A stretch of DNA of 64,000 nt, from the NCBI RefSeq assembly GCF_003387075.1, contig NZ_QUMQ01000001.1, positions 1,426,001-1,490,000 of the forward strand, written 5' to 3'. Under the pieces are notes generated by a model that saw only the letters and a program-made list of their open reading frames with translations, was not told where the DNA came from and did no database searches. Positions 17,324 to 26,391 of this stretch are shown one piece after another; position 1 is the first letter of the stretch, and the number at the start of each line of letters is the position of its first letter. Position numbers and translations under genes: made by a program. This stretch comes from Asanoa ferruginea (lineage in GTDB: Bacteria; Actinomycetota; Actinomycetes; Mycobacteriales; Micromonosporaceae).

Positions 17324-18900
17324 CCCTTGCCGGGCTTCTTCGGTTTGTCGTTCTTGGGCCCGGGGCCCTTGCCGCTCGAGTCCTTCTTCGGCTTGGCCGG
17401 CGGTTGTGGTGGCTGGGCCTGTTGCCGGACCGTCGTCGTGGTCTTGGTGGGCGCGGTGGTCGCGGTGGTCGCCGTCGACAGCTTCGGGGTGCAGAAGGCA
17501 CCGTCCAACCGGAACTCGACCGGGAAGGCGTTGGACCGCGCGTAGCTGCCGGTCAGCCGCATCCCCTTCGAGCCACCGGCCGGCACGGCCGCCGACCCGC
17601 CGGTCGGGCGCAGCACCACCGTGCTGCCCTTCTGCTCGACCTTGGCCGACGCGGCCCGGGTCAGCTTCTGATCGCCCGGGAAGGTGAACGCCAGCGACCA
17701 GTCGGTCACCGGCGTCTTGCCGGCGTTGACGACCGTCACGTCGGCGTCGAAGGCCCGCCCCGAGTCGCGCCGCAGCGCGTAGCGGACCTCGCATGCCGGC
17801 CGCTCGGGGCCGAGGGTGGCGGGTGCGGCGACTGTCTCGACGGCGGCCGCGCTCGGTGCGCCCTCGCGGGTCGCGGCGAGCAGCATGCCGCCGGCGCCGA
17901 GCACGACCACGGCCGCCGCGGCGGACAGCACCAGCCGGCGCCGGCCGGCCAGCAGTTGGCGCACCGACGGCCGGGCTCCGGGCGTGATGCCGGCGGCCGG
18001 CACGAACCCCCGGGCCGCCTCGGCGGTGGGGTCCTCCGTGCGGGGCAGGATCGTCGTGCCGCCGGTGACCATGGCCGCACCCGGTGCCGGCGATACCGGC
18101 CGCGGCACGTGACCACCCGCGGCGGCGAGCGCTTCGACCACCTCGGCGCTGGTCGGCCGCTCGTCGGGCGCCTTGGCCAGGCAGCTCAGGCAGAGCGCGG
18201 CCACCGCGGGCGGCAGGTCCTCGATCTCGGGCAGCGGGGCCGGCTCGGCGTGCAGATGCGACCGGAGCAACTCCGTGCGGGACGTGGCCGGCCACGGCAG
18301 CCGGCCGGCAAGGCAGCGGTAGAGCAGCAGACCGAGGCCGTAGACGTCGGCGGCCGCCGAGACCTGACCGCCGTCGAGCCGCTCCGGCGCGATGTAGGCC
18401 GGGGTGCCGAGCAGCGAGCCGTCCGGGCCGACCTCCTGCTCGCCGATGACGGCCGAGATGCCGAAGTCGAGCACCTTGGCGCCGACCGCGGTCAGCATCA
18501 CGTTGCTGGGCGTCACGTCGCGGTGCACGACCCCGCGCGAGTGAGCGGCGGCCAGCGCTGAGGCGATCTCGATGCAGATCGCGACGGCGTCGGGCCACGG
18601 CATCGGCGTCGTGACGGCGGCCAGCGGCACGCCGTCGACCAACTCCATCACCACATAGGGCACACCGCTGGACTCGCCGTAGTCGTACACGTTGGTGATG
18701 TGTGGGTGGCTCAGCCGCGCGGCGGCCTGAGCCTCGGTGCGGATCCGCTGGCGGAAGGCGGGGTCGGCGGCGAGCGACGACGCGAGCACCTTGACCGCGA
18801 CCTGGCGGCCGAGCACCTCGTCGTAGCCGCGCCAGACCACGGACATCCCGCCCGCGCCGAGCCGCTCGACCAGCCGATAGCGGCCACCCACCCCATCCAT
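17320..18900 (-). CDS. Ser/Thr protein kinase with extracellular CBM2-like domain
   Basis: A 526-residue transmembrane kinase. The kinase domain (about 7-262) has the Gly loop LGAGGMSVV, Lys37, catalytic HRD (126-128), Asn133 and DFG (145-147). In the catalytic loop the usual Lys after HRDL/V is Thr130 (HRDVTPSN). A single membrane helix (about 322-344) follows. The outer part has a ~100-residue domain bounded by Cys370 and Cys470 with conserved Trp401, like family 2 carbohydrate-binding modules. A Pro/Lys/Thr-rich tail ends the protein. It could sense polysaccharide or cell wall; typical actinobacterial kinases carry PASTA or beta-propeller sensors instead. Its stop overlaps the ktrA stop. 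Confidence 0.88.
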   Translation of the reverse strand: MDGVGGRYRLVERLGAGGMSVVWRGYDEVLGRQVAVKVLASSLAADPAFRQRIRTEAQAAARLSHPHITNVYDYGESSGVPYVVMELVDGVPLAAVTTPMPWPDAVAICIEIASALAAAHSRGVVHRDVTPSNVMLTAVGAKVLDFGISAVIGEQEVGPDGSLLGTPAYIAPERLDGGQVSAAADVYGLGLLLYRCLAGRLPWPATSRTELLRSHLHAEPAPLPEIEDLPPAVAALCLSCLAKAPDERPTSAEVVEALAAAGGHVPRPVSPAPGAAMVTGGTTILPRTEDPTAEAARGFVPAAGITPGARPSVRQLLAGRRRLVLSAAAAVVVLGAGGMLLAATREGAPSAAAVETVAAPATLGPERPACEVRYALRRDSGRAFDADVTVVNAGKTPVTDWSLAFTFPGDQKLTRAASAKVEQKGSTVVLRPTGGSAAVPAGGSKGMRLTGSYARSNAFPVEFRLDGAFCTPKLSTATTATTAPTKTTTTVRQQAQPPQPPAKPKKDSSGKGPGPKNDKPKKPGKG

Positions 18901-18946
18901 GACCCAACTGTTGCCCGCTGCTCCGCGGATCGAACCTAGAAGGTCA

Positions 18947-19816
18947 CTATCGGTCAGCCGGTGTGAAGGCCGCGGCGTTGGCGCGGGCGAACTCGCCGAT
19001 GCCGCGCGCCGGGTGACCGGTGATCGCCGCCACGTCGCCGGTGACCCGTGCGAACCCGCCGTCGCGGATGAGGCCGAAGACCCCGGCGAGGTGCTCGGCG
19101 AGCCAGTCGGGGAGGCCGGCGCCTTCGAAGCGGGGCCGGGCGGCCTCCTCGGTCAGGTCGATGTAGTCGACCCAGCGGCCGGTGGCCGCGGCGAGCGCGA
19201 CGGCCACCTCGGAGAACGTCACCGCGGCGGGCCCGGTGAGCTCGTAGGTCCGCTTCGCGTGCCCGTCGGTGGTCAGCGTCACGGCCGCGACGGCGGCGAC
19301 GTCGGCGATGTCGACCATCGCGACCGGGCGTCCGGCGGTCGGCGCGTAGAGGGTGCCCGCGTGGGCCACCCCTTCGGCCACCATCAGCAGGTTGGTCATG
19401 AAGAAGGCCGGCCGCAGCACCACGGCGGGCACGCCCGAGCGCTCCAGGTGCGCCTCGACTTCGCCGTGCCAGCGGAACGCGGGCAGCCGCGACGCGGGAT
19501 CGGCGTGCATGGCCGACAGCTTGACGATTTGGTCGACGCCGGCTTCGGCGGCGGCGTCGATCATCGCGGTTTCGAGGGCCACCTTGCGCGGCCCGTCGGC
19601 GGCGCTCAGATAGACCCGGTCGACGCCGGCCAACGCCCGCCGCAGCGAGGCCGGGTCTCCGAGGTCGCCGACGACCAGGTCGACGTCGCCCAGTCTGGCC
19701 GCGGCCGCCCGTGGGTCGCGGACCAGGGCCCGGACGGTCGCCGCGCGGGCACGCAGCTCACGAACCACGTGCGCGCCGACGTTGCCGGTCGCTCCGGTGA
19801 CGAGAATGGTGGTCAT
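18947..19816 (-). CDS. NmrA/SDR-type NAD(P)-binding oxidoreductase
   Basis: A 289-residue atypical short-chain dehydrogenase of the NmrA/NAD(P)H-binding type. It has the Rossmann motif VTGATGNVG at residues 5-13 and a substrate-binding half typical of quinone-oxidoreductase-like proteins. There is no classical YxxxK pair, as is usual in this group. The ATG overlaps the upstream FAD oxidoreductase stop by four bases, so both are one operon controlled from the divergent SARP promoter. Confidence 0.85.
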   Translation of the reverse strand: MTTILVTGATGNVGAHVVRELRARAATVRALVRDPRAAAARLGDVDLVVGDLGDPASLRRALAGVDRVYLSAADGPRKVALETAMIDAAAEAGVDQIVKLSAMHADPASRLPAFRWHGEVEAHLERSGVPAVVLRPAFFMTNLLMVAEGVAHAGTLYAPTAGRPVAMVDIADVAAVAAVTLTTDGHAKRTYELTGPAAVTFSEVAVALAAATGRWVDYIDLTEEAARPRFEGAGLPDWLAEHLAGVFGLIRDGGFARVTGDVAAITGHPARGIGEFARANAAAFTPADR

Positions 19817-21174
19817 CGCAATGCCTTTCCGTTGCTGTCCGCTGGCGGGATGTTGTGGTTGAGGTGGAAGACGTTGTCCGGGTCCCAGACGCGCTTGAGC
19901 GCGCGGAGCCGGGTCCAGTTGGCGTCGGTGAAGGCGCTGCGGGTGCGGGTGGGATCGGTCAGCAGGGTGAGGAACGTTCCGCCCGTCGCGTGCGGCGCGA
20001 GCCGGTCGCGCAGCCGGTCGAGATGGGCGTCGACAACCGAGCGATCCGCATTCGGGTACGGGCCGACGGCCATCACGGAGAACGGCACGTCGCGGTGTCC
20101 GGCCGGGCCGGCGCCCGGTGCCGGGTGGGCCATCGCACCGCCCCAGTGCCGCACCTCCACAAAGGCCAGTGGCGAGTCGTCCGCTCCGGCCTCGACAATC
20201 GCGTCGAGCGCGTCGCCGGGCAGGTCGTGGAACATCTCGAACTCCTGCCGGTTGGCCATCGGCGGCGCGTCGGGGCCGTTCGTCGCGATGGCGGCGTCGG
20301 CGAAGGTGCGCGGCGCGAACGCGTCCACCAGGGGCGGGCCCGCCGCGGCCAGCAGGGGCCCGAGCGCCGGCCGGCCGTCGTCGCCGTGGTGGAACGCCCG
20401 GATGGCCAGCACCCGCCGGCCGCGAAGATGCTCCGGCACGACCGGGGCCGGCGGCAGGCGCAGGAGCAGCACGGCCGTGTTCATTTGCCAGGGCTCGTCG
20501 GGTGCCCACTGCCGGTAGGCGTCGAGCACGGCCCGAGCGCGTTCCAGCGGGTAGAACGACATGCCCGCGTAGACGCGGCCGGCCGGGTAGAGCCCGAACT
20601 CGAGCGACGTGACGACGCCGAAGTTCCCGCCGCCCCCGCGCAGCGCCCAGAACAGGTCGGGATGCTCGCGCGCGCTGGCGGTCAGCATGGTGCCGTCGGC
20701 GGTGACCACCTCGGCGCTGACCATGCTGTCGGCGGCGAAGCCGAACGTCCGGGACAGCCAGGACTGGCCGCCGCCGAGCGTGTAGCCGGTCACCCCGACC
20801 GTCCCGCACCGGCCGGCGAGCCCGGCTAGGCCAAACCGCCCGGCGGCCCGGTTGACGTCGGTCCAGATCGCGCCGGGGCCGACGCGGGCGACACCGCGGG
20901 TCGGGTCGATCTCGATGTCGGCCATCGCCGAGGTCTTGAGCAGCAGCGCGCCGTCGGCGCCGGCCACGGTGCCGTGGCCGGTCGCCTGCACGGCCAGGGG
21001 CAGGTCGCGGGTGCGGGCGGCCAGCACGGCCGCCCGCACGTCGGACGGCCGTTCGGCGACGGCCACGACCGCCGGCCGCAGGTCGATGGTGCGGTTCCAG
21101 CCGAGCCGGTGGTCGTCGTAGCCGGGATCGCCCGGGCGGAACGTCCGCAGCGCCGGGATCTCGATCGTTGTCAT
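19813..21174 (-). CDS. FAD-linked (berberine bridge-like) oxidoreductase
   Basis: A 453-residue flavoprotein with a PCMH-type FAD-binding domain (ATGHGTVAGADG; the His may carry the covalent flavin). The loop GGGQSWLSRTFG follows, with a BBE-like C-terminus ending NLNHNIPP. This family oxidises sugars, alcohols or secondary metabolites with O2. It is first in a two-gene operon divergent from the SARP gene; the shared 78-bp intergenic region contains three direct repeats expected for SARP binding. The substrate is unknown. Confidence 0.87.
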   Translation of the reverse strand: MTTIEIPALRTFRPGDPGYDDHRLGWNRTIDLRPAVVAVAERPSDVRAAVLAARTRDLPLAVQATGHGTVAGADGALLLKTSAMADIEIDPTRGVARVGPGAIWTDVNRAAGRFGLAGLAGRCGTVGVTGYTLGGGQSWLSRTFGFAADSMVSAEVVTADGTMLTASAREHPDLFWALRGGGGNFGVVTSLEFGLYPAGRVYAGMSFYPLERARAVLDAYRQWAPDEPWQMNTAVLLLRLPPAPVVPEHLRGRRVLAIRAFHHGDDGRPALGPLLAAAGPPLVDAFAPRTFADAAIATNGPDAPPMANRQEFEMFHDLPGDALDAIVEAGADDSPLAFVEVRHWGGAMAHPAPGAGPAGHRDVPFSVMAVGPYPNADRSVVDAHLDRLRDRLAPHATGGTFLTLLTDPTRTRSAFTDANWTRLRALKRVWDPDNVFHLNHNIPPADSNGKALR

Positions 21175-21207
21175 GTGGCCGAAGTTAGGCAATGACCGGC
21201 CTGGGAC

Positions 21208-21236
21208 GGATGTGTCGTGGATGTGGTCCGGATGCG
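21208..21236 (+). promoter_or_regulatory. Three 11-bp-spaced heptamers (SARP-type site)
   Basis: GGATGTG at 21208-21214, GGATGTG at 21219-21225 and GGATGCG at 21230-21236 are separated by exactly 4 bases, giving an 11-bp period. Direct heptamer repeats with this spacing are the known recognition form of SARP regulators. The site lies between the divergent oxidoreductase (start 21174) and the SARP gene. Confidence 0.75.
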
Positions 21237-21252
21237 GTCCTACCCTGAGGCG

Positions 21253-22860
21253 GTGATCGTGCAGGTGCTCGGTACGGCCACCGTCAACGCTTCGCCCCCC
21301 GTGCGCCTGGAGCGCAAGGCGCGCGAAGCGCTGAGCGTGCTGACCGTGTTTGCCCCGGCCGCGCCCACTCTCGACGAGCTCGCCCGGCTGCTGTGGGACG
21401 ACCCGCCACCGTCGGCCGTCAAGACGCTGCGCGCGCACCTGTCGCGGATCCGGGCCGCGCTGCGGGCGGCGGGCGCCGACCCCGGCATCGAACGCGTCGG
21501 CCGCGACGGCTACCGGCTGGCGATCGATCTCGCGGAGACCGACCTCGGTCTCGTGGCCGACGCCCGCGCCCGGGCCCGCCGGCTGCGGGCCGACGGGCGC
21601 CCCGACAGTGCCGCCGCCGTGCTCGCCGAGGCCCGCGCCCGGTGGCGGGGCGACCCGGAGCTGCCGGACACGACCGCCGCCGCCGCGCTGGCACAGGGCT
21701 GGCGCCGGGAACGCCGGCTCCTGGTGCAGGAACACCTGGCCTGCCTGGTCGACGGCCACGACCCGGCCCAGGCGATCAGCGAGCTGGAGCGGCTCACCGC
21801 CGAAGACCCGCTCGACGAGCCACTGTGGGTGCATTACGTCCGAGCGCTGCACCGGGCCGGCCGCCAGAACGAGGCGCTGCGGGCCGCGGCGGCCGCGCGG
21901 GCGGCACTTGTCGAGGTCGGGCTCGACCCCACGAGCGCGCTGCGCGACGCCCAGGCCGAGGTCTTCGCGCCACAAGCGCCACCCGCGCCGCCGGCGCCGC
22001 CCGCCCCGACCGCCGCGGCGGCGGTCACCATCGCCTATGCCACGGGGGATGACGGCGCGACCGCGTACACCCGGCTGTCCTCTTCGGGTCGTGACCTGGT
22101 CGTGCTGAACCCCGCGATGCTCACCATCGACGGCCTGCTCGACGAGCAGCACGCCCGGAGCGCCCTCGCCCACCTCGCACGGCACGCCGCCGTCAGCTGC
22201 TTCGACCGGCGCGGCATCGGGCTGTCCGACCCGCTCGACGAGCGGCGCTCCCCGCTGGACCAGTGGGTCGCCGATCTGCGGCAGGTGCTGGACGCGCTGG
22301 CCGTCGACCGGGCCGACCTGTTCGCCAACTTCGACACCGGGCTGATCGCCCTGGAGTTCGCCGCCCGCTATCCGCAGCGGGTGCGCTCACTCGTCCTCAC
22401 CCAGTGCTATCCGACCTACCTACGCACGGCGGACTACCCCTACGGCCTGGACCCGGCCACGACCGAGGGGCTCATCCGCGACTCGGTCGCGCCCGGCGAT
22501 CCCGCGCGCCGCATCGACACCGTCGCGCAGGCCGCACCCAGCGTCGCCGGCGACGAGGCGTTCCGCAGCTGGTGGAACCGCATCGGCCAGCGGGCCGCCG
22601 GGCCGACGGTGGCCACCGCCATCCGCACCGTCGCCACCCGCACCGACCTGCGCCACCGGCTCGCCGCGGTCACCGCGCCGACGCTCGTGCTGCACCGCCG
22701 CAACTGTGTCAACGTCGACGTCGGGCATGCCCGCTATCTCGCGGAGCACCTGCCCGACGCCCGGCTGCGGCTCACCGCCGGCACCGACGCCCTGTGGTTG
22801 ACCGACAGCACCGACCAGCTCGACCACGCCGTGGAGTTCCTGGCCGAGCCGCGACGGTGA
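21253..22860 (+). CDS. SARP-type regulator fused to a degenerate alpha/beta-hydrolase
   Basis: About 535 residues: a winged helix OmpR-like DNA-binding domain (about 1-85), a bacterial transcriptional activation domain (about 90-240), a Pro/Ala linker and a C-terminal alpha/beta-hydrolase fold. The nucleophile elbow, normally GxSxG, reads ANFDTG, with Asp in place of Ser. The usual catalytic GxHxxF region reads GTDALW. The hydrolase part therefore looks inactive and may bind a ligand. GTG at 21253 is preferred because the SARP fold starts right after it and the operator heptamers lie upstream. A GTG at 21217 would place the operator inside the gene. It probably controls itself and the divergent oxidoreductases. 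Confidence 0.83.
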   Translation: MIVQVLGTATVNASPPVRLERKAREALSVLTVFAPAAPTLDELARLLWDDPPPSAVKTLRAHLSRIRAALRAAGADPGIERVGRDGYRLAIDLAETDLGLVADARARARRLRADGRPDSAAAVLAEARARWRGDPELPDTTAAAALAQGWRRERRLLVQEHLACLVDGHDPAQAISELERLTAEDPLDEPLWVHYVRALHRAGRQNEALRAAAAARAALVEVGLDPTSALRDAQAEVFAPQAPPAPPAPPAPTAAAAVTIAYATGDDGATAYTRLSSSGRDLVVLNPAMLTIDGLLDEQHARSALAHLARHAAVSCFDRRGIGLSDPLDERRSPLDQWVADLRQVLDALAVDRADLFANFDTGLIALEFAARYPQRVRSLVLTQCYPTYLRTADYPYGLDPATTEGLIRDSVAPGDPARRIDTVAQAAPSVAGDEAFRSWWNRIGQRAAGPTVATAIRTVATRTDLRHRLAAVTAPTLVLHRRNCVNVDVGHARYLAEHLPDARLRLTAGTDALWLTDSTDQLDHAVEFLAEPRR

Positions 22861-22866
22861 GCCGGC

Positions 22867-24411
22867 TCAGCCGCCGTTGGCGAGGAGCTGGTCGACCGGG
22901 GCGTATTCGTCGGTGAGCGGCTCGGCGTCGCCGACGAACGCGGCCAGTTCGGCGCCGGTGACGATCGTGGCGTGACCGCCGTCGTCGTCGGCGCTGATCC
23001 CGGTCGCGAGCTGGTCCATTGGCAGCGGCGCGGGTGACGCCACGATGACGAAGTTGGAGCCCTGCTCGCCGGCCAGCGACCGGGCCGGCGCGATCAGCGC
23101 GACGTGCGGGAACTCGGCGGCGACGGTGGCGACCTCGGCCTTGATGAAGCGCAGCGGTGGATAGTCGATGACGTTCTGCGCGTAGATGCCGTCCGGCCGG
23201 ACGACCCGGCGGATGTCGGCGGCCATCTCCCGGGTGGCCAGGTGCCAGGGCACCACGAGATGGCCGAACGCGTCGCCGATCACCAGGTCGGTGCTGGCCG
23301 ACGCGCGCTTCGCGAGCAGCATCCGGGCGTCGCCGACCTTCGTCGTCAGGTCGGCGCCCTGGCGCACCCCGAGCTCGCGTTCGTCGAGCTTGACCAGCGC
23401 GCCGTCCAGCTCGTACACCTCGTTGCTGGTTCCGGGTCGGGTCGCGGTGAGATAGCGCGGCATCGTGAAGCCGCCGCCGCCGAGGTGCACGGCGTCGATC
23501 CGCTGGCCGGGCGGCTTGACGGCGCCGGCGACCGCACCGAGCCAGCGCGTGTAGGCGAACTCCAGATAGGTCGGGTCGTCGAGGTCGACGAAGGAGTGCC
23601 GGGCCGAGTTGAGGAACAGCGTCCGGCCGCCCTCGCGCGCCGGGTCCGGCACGACCGCGGCGCAGTGGTAGGCGGTCTCGATGTCGCACGGCGTCGGCGC
23701 GGCCGCGGAGAGCCCGGCGCCGGCCAGGCCGATGACCGCGAGCACCGCGCCGGCCCGGCTGGTGCCGGCCAGCGGCAGCTTGTCGGTGCGGCGCAGGTAG
23801 ACGCCGATGGCCAGGCCCGCGATGCCGAGGGCGACGGCGAGCCCGATCAGGATGACCGACGTGGGCAGCGCCGCGACCAGGATGAAGCCGGTGACCAGCG
23901 TGGCCGTGACCGCGCCGAGGGTGCCCACGCTGGACAGCTTGCCGACCACCTGGCCGGTGTTGCGCAGGTCGCTGAGCTGGAGCTTGACCACCAGCGGCGT
24001 GACGGCGGAGAGCAGGAACGCGGGGATGAAGATCGCCAGCGCGGTGAGCAGCAGGATGCCGCTGACCGCGTTGCCGCGCAGTGCCTCGCCGGCGTAGCGG
24101 ACCACCGGCAGCGTCACCGCGGTCGCGATGCCGGCCAGCACCAGCGCCCCGGGCAGCAGCGTGCGCGGGTTGTGCTTGTCGGCGAGCCGGCCGCCGGTCC
24201 AGGCGCCGTAGGCGATCGCGGCCAGCGCTATCCCGATCACCGAGCTGGTCACCTGGAGCGTGACGCCGAGGTAGGGGCCGACGAGTCGCAACGCGACGGT
24301 CTCCAGCACGAGGACCGCGCCGCTGGCGAAGAACACGAGGAAGGCGGCCAGCCCGCCGGGAAGCGGGCGGCGCTCAGACGTCTCGACCGCGGCCGCGGTG
24401 CTCTGATCCAT
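22867..24411 (-). CDS. Membrane-fused spermidine synthase-like protein
   Basis: A 514-residue protein. The N-terminal half (about 20-235) has seven or eight membrane helices. The C-terminal half is a Rossmann methyltransferase-like spermidine synthase fold with AVHLGGGGFTMPRY, the acidic YELDGALVKLDE and VGDARMLL, and DLVIGDAFG. The family name is fused MFS/spermidine synthase, but aminopropyl transfer is not proven for these proteins. The ATG at 24411 gives a short cytoplasmic leader. It lies 6 bases from the convergent SARP gene with no terminator between them. Confidence 0.82.
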   Translation of the reverse strand: MDQSTAAAVETSERRPLPGGLAAFLVFFASGAVLVLETVALRLVGPYLGVTLQVTSSVIGIALAAIAYGAWTGGRLADKHNPRTLLPGALVLAGIATAVTLPVVRYAGEALRGNAVSGILLLTALAIFIPAFLLSAVTPLVVKLQLSDLRNTGQVVGKLSSVGTLGAVTATLVTGFILVAALPTSVILIGLAVALGIAGLAIGVYLRRTDKLPLAGTSRAGAVLAVIGLAGAGLSAAAPTPCDIETAYHCAAVVPDPAREGGRTLFLNSARHSFVDLDDPTYLEFAYTRWLGAVAGAVKPPGQRIDAVHLGGGGFTMPRYLTATRPGTSNEVYELDGALVKLDERELGVRQGADLTTKVGDARMLLAKRASASTDLVIGDAFGHLVVPWHLATREMAADIRRVVRPDGIYAQNVIDYPPLRFIKAEVATVAAEFPHVALIAPARSLAGEQGSNFVIVASPAPLPMDQLATGISADDDGGHATIVTGAELAAFVGDAEPLTDEYAPVDQLLANGG

Positions 24412-24436
24412 TTTGTCAGGGTACGGGGACGGCCCG

Positions 24437-25468
24437 TTACAGCATGGATAGGTGCACGTGGTTGGTGTGGTTGGCGGCCGGATCGCTGCCGCCGTTGTAG
24501 GACTTCCAACCCGTGCCCGGCATCCAGATCCTTCGATACCAGATGACGTAGAGCACGCCGAGCGCGTCGGCGTTCTTGATGAAGTAGGCGGCCAGGTTGT
24601 CGCCGTAGGTCTTGTCGCCGCCGGTCGCGCTCTTGTTCTGGAAGCCGCCGGCCGCCGCCGAGAAGTCGCAGGCCCGGCCCTTGGGGTGCTCGCCGCCGCC
24701 GCCGGAGCGGTGGCAGGAGACGTAGCGCTTGAACCCGTCGGCCTGCGCCTCGCGCAACGCGTGCAGGGTGCGCGGAGTGATGCAGCCGCTCGCCGGCGTC
24801 GGGTCGTCGACCGAGCACGACTCGCTCGGCCAGGAGCCGTCGGAGTTGCGCTTGGCCGGCTGGGCCGCCGGTGAGTTGGGGTTGATGTAGCCGGCGCTGG
24901 TGGTGCCGCCGCCGACACTGCGCAGCGCGCGCTCGGCGTCGGCCTTGCGCTGGGCCAGCGTCGCGACCTGCTTCTTCTGCTCCTGCACTTCGGCGTCGAG
25001 TTGGGCCTTGGCCTGCTGCGCGGCCTCGTGCGCCTCCTGGTAGCCGCGCAGCGCGCCCGCGTCGCGCTGCGCCATCATCTCGAGGCTGCCGGCGCGGCGC
25101 AGGAAGTCATCTGGCGAGGCGCTGTTGAGCAGGGCGGACAGCGGGGTGAGCCGGCCCGTGCGGTAGGACTCGAGGGCCATCGCGCCGACCTGGGTGCGCA
25201 TCACGTCGACCTGGGTGTCGAGCGCGGCCACCTCTTTGTTGAGCCGGAAGGCCCGCCGCTTGGCGTCGTCGAGCTTGCGCTGCGCCTCGATCTGCCCCTT
25301 GGCCGCGGCCTCGAGGTTGTCACGCAGTTTCTTCTCGTCGTTTTCCTTGGGCGCGGGGTTGGGCGCGGCGATCGCGCCCGTCTGTGGCGCACCGACCCCG
25401 ACGACCACGGTCGCGAGCAGCAGGGCGAGCAGGGATACCCACCGGCGCCGCGTCACCGTCCGAGGCAC
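24437..25468 (-). CDS. Secreted coiled-coil protein with M15-like C-terminal domain
   Basis: A 343-residue exported protein. It has a signal peptide (about 1-35), a coiled coil (about 40-180), a short Asn/Ser linker and a C-terminal domain. That domain contains GEHPKGRACDF and NHTNHVHLS, the His/Asp and His-x-His spacing of LAS/M15-like zinc peptidases. Four Cys residues may form disulfides. The start is GTG at 25468. The coiled coil plus cell-wall enzyme layout resembles the NlpC/P60 protein at 2367. A peptidoglycan role is likely; catalytic activity is inferred. Confidence 0.75.
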   Translation of the reverse strand: MPRTVTRRRWVSLLALLLATVVVGVGAPQTGAIAAPNPAPKENDEKKLRDNLEAAAKGQIEAQRKLDDAKRRAFRLNKEVAALDTQVDVMRTQVGAMALESYRTGRLTPLSALLNSASPDDFLRRAGSLEMMAQRDAGALRGYQEAHEAAQQAKAQLDAEVQEQKKQVATLAQRKADAERALRSVGGGTTSAGYINPNSPAAQPAKRNSDGSWPSESCSVDDPTPASGCITPRTLHALREAQADGFKRYVSCHRSGGGGEHPKGRACDFSAAAGGFQNKSATGGDKTYGDNLAAYFIKNADALGVLYVIWYRRIWMPGTGWKSYNGGSDPAANHTNHVHLSML

Positions 25469-25566
25469 TGCGATTCCCTTCCGTCACAATCGATCCCCCG
25501 CTGGCCGCCGGACAGAGTACCCGATCAGGAGCGGTCCGGCGCTCCCCGAAAATCGGCCGGCGCCGA

Positions 25567-26376
25567 TCAGGGGATCAACGCACCGGCCACGGCCTGCCAG
25601 GTCTGCTCGTCGGCGGCGGCCAGCAATCCCTCGCCCGGGTCCGGGGAGATCGCGTAGTCGGCGCCGTCGAGCCGGCGGACGACACCACCCGCTTCGCGCA
25701 CCAACAGCGCGCCCGGCGCGTGGTCCCAGGGCCACGTCCGCCAGAACATCGTGAACTGCTGCCGGCGGGAGATCAGGTCGAGGTATTCGCGCCCGGCGCA
25801 GTGCTGGCCACCAGTCACCTCACCCAACCGGCTCTTCCCGTTTGTCACCTTCGCCCGCAGATCGGCGGGGTAGTAGGTGGCCGGCGCGATGCCCCGGATC
25901 TGCTCCACCGGCAGCGGCGTGGCCGGCTCGACCCGCACGTCGTTGAGGAACGCGCCACCGCCGTCGAGAGCGTGGCCCATCAGGTCGTCGATCGGGTCGT
26001 AGATCCAGGCGCCGACCGGGCGGCCGGCCTCCAGCAGCGCGACCATCACGCAGAACGGTGAACGGCCGGAGGCGTAGTTGGCGGTGCCGTCGATCGGGTC
26101 GACGATCCACGCGGGCGCGTCGCCGGCCAACTGGCGGAGCACCGCCGGATCGGCGGAAACCGCTTCCTCGCCGACCACGACGGACCCGGGTAGCAGGTCG
26201 AGCAGGCCGGCGGTGAGCACCTCCTCGGACCGGCGGTCGGCGACGGTGACCACCTCGCCCGGGCCCTTCTCGCTGATCTCGGAGGCTTGCAGGTGCTGAT
26301 ATGACGGGAGGACGACGGTCGCGGCGGTGTGCCGCACGAGCGCGCCGACCTGGCCGCTGAGCTGAGCGTTGATCAC
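25567..26376 (-). CDS. Inositol monophosphatase-family phosphatase
   Basis: A 269-residue Mg2+-dependent phosphatase. Metal-binding motifs are visible: GEEAV (about 69-73), WIVDPIDGTANY (about 90-101) and WPWDHAPGALLVREAGG near residue 220 (cited as WDHAPGALLVREAGG). Substrates in the family include inositol-1-phosphate, histidinol-phosphate and PAP, and sequence cannot decide. GTG start at 26376 with AAAGGA just upstream. It follows the response regulator gene on the same strand by 15 bases and may be cotranscribed with the signalling operon. Confidence 0.88.
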   Translation of the reverse strand: MINAQLSGQVGALVRHTAATVVLPSYQHLQASEISEKGPGEVVTVADRRSEEVLTAGLLDLLPGSVVVGEEAVSADPAVLRQLAGDAPAWIVDPIDGTANYASGRSPFCVMVALLEAGRPVGAWIYDPIDDLMGHALDGGGAFLNDVRVEPATPLPVEQIRGIAPATYYPADLRAKVTNGKSRLGEVTGGQHCAGREYLDLISRRQQFTMFWRTWPWDHAPGALLVREAGGVVRRLDGADYAISPDPGEGLLAAADEQTWQAVAGALIP

Positions 26377-26391
26377 ACTGTCCTTTGGAGC

